Below are positions 1 to 9,000 of a DNA stretch of 64,000 nucleotides, piece after piece. The translations under genes and the position numbers were made by a program. Below the pieces are notes generated by a model. That model searched no databases. It saw only the letters and a list, made by a program, of their open reading frames with translations, and was not told the DNA's origin. The stretch spans positions 3,640,001 through 3,704,000 of the forward strand of contig NZ_JRKM01000001.1 of NCBI RefSeq assembly GCF_000768065.1. The letters are read 5' to 3'. The first letter of the stretch is position 1; every line of letters starts with the position of its first letter. This stretch comes from Aquabacterium sp. NJ1 (lineage in GTDB: Bacteria > Pseudomonadota > Gammaproteobacteria > Burkholderiales > Burkholderiaceae_C).

Positions 1-1075
1 AGATGCGCTGCGCGCTGGTGACTTCCTGCTCCAGTACGGCCAGTTCTGTGCGTTGTTCTTTGAGTTTGAGCAGCTTGGTGCGTTGTTCGTCGAAGGCGGC
101 CTGCACAACGGCCTCACGGCTTTGTGAGATGTCGTTGTTGATGGCGACGCTGTTTTGCACGCGGGCTATTTCATTGCGCATGCGGGCTTCCAGCTCGTGG
201 ATGCTCGCCCTGGTTTCCCTCACCTGAGGGTAGTTGTCACCATAGGTGGACTCCAACTCGTGCAGTTTGCTTTGTAGACGGGAGATGTCGGACTTCAGTC
301 CAGCGACCACGGGGTTGTTCAGCACATCGGATAGGTTGTCGCCTTTGTGCTTGGCCGCTTGGTCGCGGCTGGATGATTCCGCCAGCTGGGCGCGGGCCAG
401 CACCAATTGGGCTCCGAGTTCGGTCAGCTTGGAGGTTTCGACGTCCATGCGCTCGTCAGTGACAACGATGCCCCGGGCCTTCTGGGCCTCAGCCAGCTTC
501 TGCTGGGCCTTTTCAAGTTTTTCGCGTGCGATGCGCGAGCGCTCTTCGAAAAAGTCGGCGTAGCTGCGGGCCGGATCGATCTTCATCTGGATGACCGAGT
601 CGATGTAGGACTTGGCATAGGCATTGGCCAGGGCTGCGGAGAACTTGGGATCAGCGCCCTTGTAGGTGATCTCAAGCACATTGGAGTCGCGGGACGGCTT
701 GACGATGAGGCCCTTGCCAATGCGTTCGCCCAGCCAGGCTTCATAGTCGCCCTTGCTCTCGGTCTCATCGACCCACTTATCCCGCATGGCTTTGCTTTCC
801 ATCAGGTGTAGGGAGCGAATCACGCGTTGCGCAACATTCGCGCTTTGAATGATGTCGGCCTGAGTGACCAAGTAGCTGCTTTGCGTCGCGACACCGAGTT
901 GAGACAGACCGGAGACAGGGTCCGGCTTGATGTCGGCCACGACGGTCGCAGTAGCCTTGTAGGTCTTGGGCAGCACGACGCTGACGATGAGCGTCAGCAG
1001 CATGGTCGAGGCAAAGATCAGACTTGCCAGCTTCTTCCTGGCTTTGAGAATGCGAAATAAGTGTTCAAAAGTCAT
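1..1075 (-). CDS. epsF: EpsF-like chain-length determinant protein (3' end cut by window)
   Basis: This gene starts with ATG at 1075 and runs off the left edge of the window without a stop. The N-terminus (MTFEHLFRILKARKK) is followed at once by a hydrophobic segment (about residues 16-36), then a periplasmic region containing a QADIIQS motif, and then a long coiled-coil stretch rich in Lys, Glu, Gln and Arg. This is the Wzz/GumC-type polysaccharide co-polymerase layout, and the TYKATATVVADIKPDPV-type start matches the EpsF subgroup of betaproteobacterial exopolysaccharide loci. It should sit in the inner membrane and control polymer length or export. It lies 87 bp downstream of epsD on the same strand, which supports an EPS operon continuing to the left. 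The C-terminal membrane segment and any tyrosine-kinase domain cannot be seen. Confidence 0.85.
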   Translation of the reverse strand, partial: MTFEHLFRILKARKKLASLIFASTMLLTLIVSVVLPKTYKATATVVADIKPDPVSGLSQLGVATQSSYLVTQADIIQSANVAQRVIRSLHLMESKAMRDKWVDETESKGDYEAWLGERIGKGLIVKPSRDSNVLEITYKGADPKFSAALANAYAKSYIDSVIQMKIDPARSYADFFEERSRIAREKLEKAQQKLAEAQKARGIVVTDERMDVETSKLTELGAQLVLARAQLAESSSRDQAAKHKGDNLSDVLNNPVVAGLKSDISRLQSKLHELESTYGDNYPQVRETRASIHELEARMRNEIARVQNSVAINNDISQSREAVVQAAFDEQRTKLLKLKEQRTELAVLEQEVTSAQRI

Positions 1076-1107
1076 ACATCTTCTCTATGGCACCTCTGCT
1101 CTGCCTG

Positions 1108-1140
1108 CAGCATGAGGCCAGATTTCCTGGCCTCATGCTG
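1108..1140 (-). promoter_or_regulatory. Perfect 14-bp hairpin between epsD and epsF
   Basis: CAGCATGAGGCCAG (1108-1121) pairs without mismatch with CTGGCCTCATGCTG (1127-1140) around a 5-base loop. It lies in the 87-bp gap between epsD and epsF. No T-run follows on the minus strand, so it is not a standard intrinsic terminator. It may be an mRNA stabilising or processing hairpin, or a partial attenuator that sets the EpsD:EpsF ratio. Confidence 0.7.
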
Positions 1141-1162
1141 TCAAATGCGGGTCAATCGTGCG

Positions 1163-2182
1163 TTATTTCAGGCCGGACAAGCCCTTGTTCAGGGCTGCGG
1201 CGTCCAGGCCACCGGAGGAGGCGGCTGGTTCTGTTGCGGCCGCGGCCGATGCGGCCTGCTCGCTGGCCTCAGGCGCGCTGGCTGCAGCTGCGGAGGCACC
1301 AGATGCCGGCTTCTCGGCAAACTTGCCGATGTATTCGATCTTGGCGGCAGCACGCAGGTTCTTCAGCTCCTTCTGGGCGAATTCGCGGCGGCGTTCGACC
1401 GTCAGGTATTGCTCGATAGCGGGCTTGGCCTGTTCGAAGGTGACGGGCTGGCTCTTGCTGGCCACGACCAGCACGGCCTTGAAGCCGTCCTTGGCGGTCA
1501 CGAACAGGGCTTCGCCGTCATTGACCTTGGCGAGCTGGTCCAGGATGCCCAGGGGCAGGCCTTCGGCAGCCTGGGTGGTTTGCTGGGCGCTGAACTTCAG
1601 GCCGCTGGCCTTGAGCACTTCCACAAACTCGTTGGGGTTCTTGGCGGCCTTCAGCTTCTCAATGGTGGCGGTGGTCTGCTCGGGCGTGGCGGGAACGGTG
1701 AATTCCTGCAGGGCGTAGACCTTGCGCTGGGAGAACAGGGCAGGCTTGGTGTCGAAGTACTTGCGCACTTCATCGGAGGTGGGGGTGCCAGCACCGGCTG
1801 CGGAGGCCTTCTCCAGGTAGGCGCGTGCCAGGATGCTGCGGCGGGTGGAGTCCAGCAGGGCAACCACTTGGGGGTCACGGTCGATCTTTTGCTCTTCGGC
1901 CTTGGCCACGGCCAGTTGCTGGTCGATCAGGCCTTCCAGGGCCTGGCGGCTGGCGGCTTCGGCCTGCTCGGGCTTGAGGCCTTGCTGACGCTCCAGCAGC
2001 TGGTTGATCTGGTGCACGGTGATTTCATCGCCGTTGACACGGGCGGCGGCCTGGCTGGCCTTGCCTTCAGATTTGGATTTGTCGCCACAGCCGGCAGCCA
2101 GAGAGGCGGCAACGACGACGGGCAACAACACCATCAGGCGAATGGAGCGTTGACGGGCAATGGCTTGCAGGCGGGTTTGCAT
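1163..2182 (-). CDS. epsD: EpsD-family peptidyl-prolyl cis-trans isomerase lipoprotein
   Basis: The product has 339 residues. It opens with a basic n-region and hydrophobic core ending in the lipobox LAAGC, so it should be lipid-anchored. The body resembles SurA/PpiC-type chaperones: an N-terminal helical chaperone part (residues about 45-150, with VNGDEITVHQIN near the start) and a parvulin-like domain (about 160-285). The C-terminal 50 residues are low-complexity Ala/Ser/Glu. This matches the EpsD family of PPIases found in EPS gene clusters, where they are thought to help secretion or folding of the polymer-export machinery. It precedes epsF on the same strand and follows rhombosortase by about 107 bp. 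Confidence 0.85.
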   Translation of the reverse strand: MQTRLQAIARQRSIRLMVLLPVVVAASLAAGCGDKSKSEGKASQAAARVNGDEITVHQINQLLERQQGLKPEQAEAASRQALEGLIDQQLAVAKAEEQKIDRDPQVVALLDSTRRSILARAYLEKASAAGAGTPTSDEVRKYFDTKPALFSQRKVYALQEFTVPATPEQTTATIEKLKAAKNPNEFVEVLKASGLKFSAQQTTQAAEGLPLGILDQLAKVNDGEALFVTAKDGFKAVLVVASKSQPVTFEQAKPAIEQYLTVERRREFAQKELKNLRAAAKIEYIGKFAEKPASGASAAAASAPEASEQAASAAAATEPAASSGGLDAAALNKGLSGLK

Positions 2183-2289
2183 GGTCGAACTTATGTGGTT
2201 GTGTCAGTTGGTTTTTGCACGGGCCGTTTTCGGCACCAGTGCATGATCTTGTAGCGGCCCTGAAGTTCCCGGGGGTTTACTCGGGGTGC

Positions 2290-2970
2290 TCAATTGAGTG
2301 TACGTTGCTTGCGTGTCAGTCCCTTCACACTCCGTGCCCGCGAGGTAACAGAAGTGAAGAGATATGCAACAGCGCCTGCGGCTGCGCCGCTCAAATGTGC
2401 CCAAGGGGCCACATTTATATCCGAGCCAATGGGCCGAATCAGGGTGTGTTGCCAGGGGTTTTCCATGAGGATTTTGAATATCAGACCCAGCAAGAGAATC
2501 AAACCCAGGATTCTTTGACGTCGATCCATTTGAATCGGGTGGGTGAGGTGATGCAGCGCCACGACGGTCAAGCCGGCGTGCAACACACCTGACAGGCCGA
2601 TATAGGTGTGCAGCGGCTGGTGCAGCATGCCGATCTGGGTGAGTGGCCAGGCGAGCAGCCAGGCCAGCGCGGCTTGCCAGGGCATGCGTGCGCTGATGCC
2701 CAGGATGGCCAGCAGGCCCAGGGCGATCAGGTTTTTAAGGAGGTGGGCGCTGCTGCCGTGCAGCCAGGCAGTGCTCCAGAAAGTCCAGGCGGCTTGGTGC
2801 CAGCCGGCATCGGGGTGCAGGGCCCATTGCTGCGCCCAAGTGGGCCACTGGGTGCTGGGCAGATCCAGCGGAACCCACCCAGCCAGCGCCGCCGGCACGC
2901 CCAGGATCAGGCTGACGAGCAGCCACGCCCAGGTGCCGGGCGAGACGGCGGAGCGGGGGCGGGTGTTCAC
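2290..2970 (-). CDS. rrtA: Rhombosortase-like rhomboid intramembrane serine protease
   Basis: A 226-residue polytopic membrane protein with about six hydrophobic segments. Rhomboid signatures are present in order: HGSSAHLLKN (the HxxxN-type motif), the catalytic serine in GLSGVLHA, and the histidine in AHLSGAAAG. Its small size and divergence fit rhombosortase, the rhomboid subfamily thought to cleave C-terminal GlyGly-CTERM tails of exported proteins. No GlyGly-CTERM substrate was recognised here, so substrates would lie elsewhere. The start is a GTG at 2970, 8 bp after the glnE stop, and no ATG fits upstream. Translational coupling to glnE is likely. A general rhomboid protease is the alternative. 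Confidence 0.8.
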   Translation of the reverse strand: MNTRPRSAVSPGTWAWLLVSLILGVPAALAGWVPLDLPSTQWPTWAQQWALHPDAGWHQAAWTFWSTAWLHGSSAHLLKNLIALGLLAILGISARMPWQAALAWLLAWPLTQIGMLHQPLHTYIGLSGVLHAGLTVVALHHLTHPIQMDRRQRILGLILLLGLIFKILMENPWQHTLIRPIGSDINVAPWAHLSGAAAGAVAYLFTSVTSRARSVKGLTRKQRTLN

Positions 2971-2978
2971 GCCGCCGG

Positions 2979-5903
2979 TCAGCCGGCTGGGGGGGCGGCC
3001 GCGGGCACGGCCGGGAAGACGGCCAACCAGAGGGCCAGCACTGCTTCCTTGAGCGGCACCAGCGCGGGCATCTGTTCGAGCGTGAATTTGGTCGGGGCGT
3101 CGTCCAGGCGGGCTCGGTGCTGGATGCGGCGCAATTCACGGTAGGCCTGGCCGGCGGCATGGCCTACGCCTGTGGGCAGCAGCCCGGCATGTTCGGCGCG
3201 GTCAAGCAGGGCGATGTTGCCCTTGTTGTCCAGCAGTTCGGGGTGCTGGTGGCTGAAGGCCAGGATCAGGTACTGCACAGCGAACTCGACGTCGATCATG
3301 CCGCCAGGGCTGTGTTTGATGTCGAACTCGGTGGGCGGGCAGGTGTGCGCCTCACGCATGCGTTCGCGCATGCTGGTGACTTCGTCGCGCAGGGCGACCG
3401 GGTCGCGCACGGCGCTGAGCACGGCGCGGCGGGTGGCCTCAAAACGTTCGGCCAGCGCGGGCTCGCCGGCGCACCAACGCGCACGGGTCAGGGCCTGGTG
3501 TTCCCAGGTCCAGGCGGTGTTGCTGCCGCGCTGGCGCTGGTAGTCGTCAAAGGCATGGAAGCTGGTGACCAGCAGGCCGGAGTTGCCGTTGGGGCGCAGG
3601 GCCGTGTCGATGTCGAACAGCTCGCCGGCCGAGGTGCGCAGGGTCAGCCAGGTGACGAGCTTGCGGGCGAACAGCAGGTAGGCGTCGATGGGGCCGGCGG
3701 TGTCCGGGCCGGCGTTGGCGGGCTCGACGTCCTGGGTATCGTCGTACAGGAAGACGACATCCAGGTCGCTGCCGTAGCCCAGCTCCAGGCCACCCAGCTT
3801 GCCGTAGGCAATGACGGCAAAGTGGGGCTGACGGCCGACGGCGTACGCACCTTGTTTGCCAGGGCGTTGTTGCAGATGGCCCCAGGCCCACTGGATGGTG
3901 GTGTTCAGGGTGGCATCCGCGAGGGCCGACAGGTCGTCGGCGACTTGCTCGACGGTGAGCTGGCCTTCCACGTCGCGCACCAGGGTGCGGAAGACTTCGG
4001 CATGGTGGGCGCGGCGCAGGGTGTCGAGCAAGGCTTCTTCGTCCAGCTGGCCGGCGCGGGACCAGGCGTTGTGCCGTTCGTTGAGCTCTTTCTGGTAGCC
4101 GATGGGGTCGAAGCGGCCCTCCATGAGGCGCGGGTCGGCCAGCTCGTCGATCACGCCAGGGTGGCGCAGCAGGTAGCGCATCGGCCATTTGGCCAGGCCC
4201 AGCAGGCGCAGCAGGCGGTTGAGCACCTCCGGGCGCTCGGCCAGCAGGGACAGGTAGCTGTCGCGGCGCAGCAGGGGGTTGAGCCAGTCGATGAAGTGCA
4301 GGACGGCGTCTGGGCCCAGGCAGGCGGTTTCCGGCGTGTTGTCGTCCTTGCCGAAGGCCGCCTTGGTGGCGCGGCCGATCAGCTTGGCCAGGCGCAGTTT
4401 GGCCGCATCCGACAGCATGGCCACCTTGGGTTGCTGGGCGAACTCACGCACACGCGAGGCGACGGGTTCCGGCAATTTGGCGATGAATTCGTCGCTGTCG
4501 ACCGGCAGGGGCGGGCCCCCGCAGTTGCGGCAACCACCGTTGCCGGCTTCCGGGCTGCGGCCATCGTGGAGCAGGGAGTCGAACTCGGTGGCGACGAACT
4601 CGCGCACGCTGCACAGGGCGTCCAGCAACTGGCAGGTGCCGCTGTGGCAGTCGGGGTTGAGCGGGGTGCCCTTGTCACGCCCCAGCAGGCCCAGGCTGTC
4701 GGCGATCCAGGCCAGGTCCTTGTTGTCGGTGGGCAGCAGGTGGGTCTGCTGGTCGTCCAGGTACTGGATGCGGTGCTCGATGCGGCGCAGGAAGGTGTAG
4801 GCCTGCGCCAGCCAGTTGGCGGTGGCGCTGGGGATCAGGCCACGGGCGACCAGACGGGGCAGGGCCTTGAGCGTGGAGCGCGTGCGGATTTCGGGGAACT
4901 GCCCGCCGCGCACCACCTGCAGCAACTGCACGGTGAATTCGATTTCGCGGATGCCGCCGCGCGACAGCTTGACGTCGTTGGCGCGCTCGGGGCGACCGGC
5001 GGCGCGGCGGTTGGCCTCGTCGCGGATCTTGCGGTGCAGCTGGCGCAGGCCTTCGAACACACCGTAATCCAGGTAGCGGCGGAAGACGAAGGGCATGACG
5101 ATGTCACGCAGGGCCAGGGCGCGCTGGTGGTGTTCGCCGCCGGGCATGGCGCGGCGCGGCGCGATGATGCGGCTCTTGAGCCAGGCAAAGCGCTCCCATT
5201 CGCGACCCTGGACCAGGAAATATTCTTCCAGCATGCCCAGGCTGACCACGGAAGGGCCGGAGTTGCCGTTGGGGCGCAGGGCCAGGTCCACCCGGAAGAC
5301 GAAGCCGTCCTCGGTGTTGTCGCCAATCAGGGTGGACAGGCGGCGGGCCACGTTGCTGAAGTATTCGTGAACGGTGACACGGCCTTTGACGATGCCGATG
5401 TCGTCGCGCAGGCCGGTGGTGTGGCCGTCTTCTTCGTAGACGTAGATCAGGTCGATGTCGGACGAGACGTTGAGCTCGCGCCCGCCCAGTTTGCCCATGC
5501 CGACCACCCACAGGTCGATGCGCTGGCCTTGTTCGTTGAGCGGGGCGCCGTGTTTGTCGTCGGCTTCGGCCTCGGCGGCACGCAGGGCGTAATCCAGGGT
5601 GACCTCGGCCAGCTCCGTCATGGTGGCGGTGATGTCCAGCATGGCTGCACCTTGCTCGACGTCCAGCACGACCAGGCGTTCCATGACCAACTGACGTGCC
5701 ACCCGCAAGGCGGCGCCCAGCTCGCGCCCTTGCGCCAGCAGGTGGTCGATCAGGGCGCCGATCTGGGCGGCACGTGGTTGACCGGGTGCGGTTTCGGCAA
5801 AGGCGGCCAGTTCGGCCGGATAACGACGGCGGATGCGTTGAACGTAACGCGATCGCTCGGCCTGGGCCGTTGTCTTTACAGCGTCAAATGGGAAATCAAG
5901 CAT
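2979..5903 (-). CDS. glnE: Bifunctional glutamine synthetase adenylyltransferase/deadenylase
   Basis: The 974-residue product is close to the usual length for GlnE. Two nucleotidyltransferase domains are visible. The N-terminal (deadenylase) one has GMGKLGGRELN followed by SDIDLIYVY, and the C-terminal (adenylylating) one has YGKLGGLELGYGSDLDVVF. Each is followed by a GlnD-PII-type helical region with RRIEHRIQ- and RRIQHRAR-like motifs. The enzyme adds AMP to, or removes it from, glutamine synthetase in response to PII state, in the cytoplasm. A Cys-rich insert (HSGTCQLLD and GGCRNCGG, near the middle) is unusual but in frame. It is divergent from the YhdP-like gene, with 134 bp between the two starts. 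Confidence 0.97.
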   Translation of the reverse strand: MLDFPFDAVKTTAQAERSRYVQRIRRRYPAELAAFAETAPGQPRAAQIGALIDHLLAQGRELGAALRVARQLVMERLVVLDVEQGAAMLDITATMTELAEVTLDYALRAAEAEADDKHGAPLNEQGQRIDLWVVGMGKLGGRELNVSSDIDLIYVYEEDGHTTGLRDDIGIVKGRVTVHEYFSNVARRLSTLIGDNTEDGFVFRVDLALRPNGNSGPSVVSLGMLEEYFLVQGREWERFAWLKSRIIAPRRAMPGGEHHQRALALRDIVMPFVFRRYLDYGVFEGLRQLHRKIRDEANRRAAGRPERANDVKLSRGGIREIEFTVQLLQVVRGGQFPEIRTRSTLKALPRLVARGLIPSATANWLAQAYTFLRRIEHRIQYLDDQQTHLLPTDNKDLAWIADSLGLLGRDKGTPLNPDCHSGTCQLLDALCSVREFVATEFDSLLHDGRSPEAGNGGCRNCGGPPLPVDSDEFIAKLPEPVASRVREFAQQPKVAMLSDAAKLRLAKLIGRATKAAFGKDDNTPETACLGPDAVLHFIDWLNPLLRRDSYLSLLAERPEVLNRLLRLLGLAKWPMRYLLRHPGVIDELADPRLMEGRFDPIGYQKELNERHNAWSRAGQLDEEALLDTLRRAHHAEVFRTLVRDVEGQLTVEQVADDLSALADATLNTTIQWAWGHLQQRPGKQGAYAVGRQPHFAVIAYGKLGGLELGYGSDLDVVFLYDDTQDVEPANAGPDTAGPIDAYLLFARKLVTWLTLRTSAGELFDIDTALRPNGNSGLLVTSFHAFDDYQRQRGSNTAWTWEHQALTRARWCAGEPALAERFEATRRAVLSAVRDPVALRDEVTSMRERMREAHTCPPTEFDIKHSPGGMIDVEFAVQYLILAFSHQHPELLDNKGNIALLDRAEHAGLLPTGVGHAAGQAYRELRRIQHRARLDDAPTKFTLEQMPALVPLKEAVLALWLAVFPAVPAAAPPAG

Positions 5904-6037
5904 GGAACCGAATGGCCAGGGAGGTGGTCTGTGCTAGGGTTATCGGTTGTCGATCCCTGGGGCTGTACCAACTTGTCATGGTAGAGCACCAGCGTGCCCT
6001 GAAATGTAGGTGGTTCGACGGATGGTGCCCCTGTTTC

Positions 6038-9000
6038 ATGTCTTCGAACCCCGACGCTTCCCCTTCACGCCAAGCTGGATCCCGCGCCAGCCAACGCGGC
6101 ATCCTGAAAACCTCCGTCCTGACATTGGGGCGCGTGGGGCGTCGGGTCATGCTGGTGTCGTCCGTGTTGGCCGGGGTGTTGCTGTTGTTGGGCGCCCTGG
6201 CTTGGGGCGTCCTGATCTTTCAGATTCTGCCGCGTATCGATGCCTGGCGTTTTGACCTGGCTGAGCAGGCCACGCAAGCAATAGGGGTGCCCGTGCGCAT
6301 CGGGCATGTGTCGGGGCGCGCCGATGGCATCTGGCCGACCTTGTCCTTGCACGAGGTGCAATTGCTGGATGCGGCCGGGCGGGTGGCGCTGCGCCTGCCC
6401 GAGGTCACGGCGCGCGTGTCCTTGTCGACCTTGTCGCCGCGTGCGCTGGCCGACAGGGAGCTGCGCCTGGACCAGCTCGTGCTGGTGGCGCCTGAGCTGG
6501 ACGTGCGCCGTGACGCCGCCGGGCAATGGCATGTGGCGGGCTTGCGCCTGGACCGCAGTGGTGGTGGCGACGGGAGTTCGAGTGCGACCGACTGGTTGTT
6601 GTCCCAGGCGCGTGTTCAGATTTCGCAGGGCACGATCCGCTGGACGGATGAGCTCAAAGGTGCACCGACGCTGGCGCTGCGCCAGCTGGACCTGACCTTG
6701 CGCAACCGGCCCGGCCTGGGGCGGCGCGTGCACGAACTGACGATTGAAGCCACGCCGCCTGCCGAGTTTGGCCAGCGCTTCAAGGTGGCCGCCTCCATGA
6801 CCCAACCCTTGTGGATGGCCTCGGGCGTGCCGCTCAAGGATGGTGAGGTCGTGCCTTTCTGGCAGCGTTGGGAGCTGGACGCCACGCGGCCCAGCCAGTG
6901 GCAGACCTGGTCGGGCACGGTCAGTGCGGCCATGCCCTTGGTGGATGTGCAGCGCCTCAAGCGGCATGTGAGTCTGCCCATCGACGTGGAGGGCGGTCGT
7001 GGTGCGGTGCGTGCCGAGTTGAGCCTGGCCAAGGGCTTGCCCAGCGGCATGAAGCTGGATGTGGGCCTGACGGATGTGAACGTCCGCCTGGCGCCCAATC
7101 TGGCGCCGCTGGCCTTCAAGCGGCTCAATGGTGTGGTGGCGGTGTCGCACGAGGCCGAGGTGTCTTCCCTGGCTTTCCAGAAGCTGGCCTTCGTGCTGAG
7201 CGATGGCCTGGTCTGGCCGAGCAGCAGCGGCAACCTGGTCTGGCGGCACGCACCCTGGCCTGCTGCCGGCCTGTCTGACGCGGTATGGGGCTTGACGCGT
7301 GGCGGCGAAGCGCAGGCCGACCGGCTGGATCTGCATCTGCTGGCGCAACTGGCCGACCGCCTGCCGCTGGCGCCGGGGGTGCGCACCACGCTGGCCGATG
7401 TGGCGCCGCACGGTGTGGTCGAGCAACTGCAATGGCGCTGGGATGGCTTGCTGGAGGCGCCGGTGCACTACAAGGCCAGCGGCCGTGTGCGCGGCCTGGG
7501 CTGGGCTTCGTCCGACAAGGACAGCCGCCCCGGCATGGACCAGGCCACCGTCAGCGTGAACGCCGACGAGTCTGGCGGGCGGGCCGATCTGGAAGTCAGG
7601 CACGGCTGGATTGCGTTCCCTGGCGTGTTCGAAGAGCCGAACATCCCGCTGACCGGTTTGCAGGCGCGGGTGGCCTGGACCATCACCCCCTCGGGGCTCA
7701 AAGGCGTGCCGGCGAAGTTGAAGGTCGATGTCAGCCAGGCCTCGTTTGCGAATGACGATGCGAGCGGGCAACTGGAGGGCAGTTGGCAGACCGGCTCGGG
7801 GCTGTCACCCATCGATGGCAAACCCATCTCCCGCTTCCCCGGCAGCTTGAACCTGAGCGGGCGGCTGGACCGGGCTGACGCCACCAAGGTCTGGCGCTAC
7901 CTTCCCATGGCGATCCCGAAGGCGCCACGCGACTATGTGCGCCTGGCGCTGAGCAGCGGGCAAGGCGAAAAGGTCTCTTTCGATGTGGACGGCGACCTCA
8001 ACGAGTTTCCGTTCAAGGACGACAAGGGCGGCCGCTTCCGGGTGCGCGTGCCTTTGCGAGACGTGTCGCTGGACTACGTGCCCCAAGGGCTCATGGGCTC
8101 TCAGCCCGGCGCCAAGCCGGTGAACTGGCCACCCCTGACATCGCTGCAAGGCCTGCTGCTGTTCGAAGGGCAGCGCATGCTGATCCAGGAGGCGCGTGGC
8201 CGTCTGGGCGGCGTGGGCTCGGGGCAGTTCGGTCTGCATGATGTGGAGGGGCGCATCGATGACCTGGGCCACAAGGACCCGCATCTGACGATCAAGGGGC
8301 AGGGCGAAGGCCCGCTCAACGACATGGTGCGTTTCCTGTCGGCCTCGCCGATCGGGCGCTGGACGGGCAATGTGCTGGGCACGGCGCAGTCCAGCGGGCA
8401 GGCCACGATGCGCCTGTCGCTGGACATCCCGCTGGACCACGCCGATGACACCAGGCTCAAGGGCAGCGTGGTGATGGCCGACACCGATGGCGCCAGCTTG
8501 CGCCTCAACCCTTCGGTGCCGCAATTCGCCGCGCTGCAAGGCACGATCGCCTTCACCGAAACCGATCTGAACGTGAAAGCCCGCGCACGGGTCTGGGGGC
8601 ATGCGGTGGACGTGGATGGCCGCCGCAGTTCGGATGGCGTGACCCGTTTTGTGGCGCAGGGGTCGATGTCCGCCGAAGGCTTGCGCCAGGCGCAGGAGAT
8701 CCCCTTCCTGCAGAAGCTGGCGCAGCGCTTCACCGGCGAGGCGCCGGTGACCGTCACGGTCTCGATGGGACGCCTGGACGCGCAGGGCCAACGCAGCCTG
8801 CCGGAGGTGCAGATCAGCTCCAGCCTGCAAGGCATGTCCACCAACCTGCCTGCGCCGCTCAACAAGCCGGCGCAGGCCGTGTGGCCGCTCAAGGTGATCC
8901 ACCGGCAGGAAGACGCGCAAGGCCTCAGCGACGCCTTGATCGTGGACCTGGGCAACCCGCAGGTGCTGCAGATGACGGCCACCGCCATCCCGTGGCTGCG

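Noticed and set aside
3117..5984. 955-codon open frame on the plus strand antisense to glnE
   Set aside because: Low-complexity Gly/Val/Gln/Ala product without motifs; it is the shadow of the glnE codon pattern in high-GC DNA, while the minus strand encodes a clear GlnE.
6065..7771. 568-codon open frame on the minus strand inside the YhdP-like gene
   Set aside because: Gln/Arg/His-rich composition typical of antisense shadow frames; no domain recognised.
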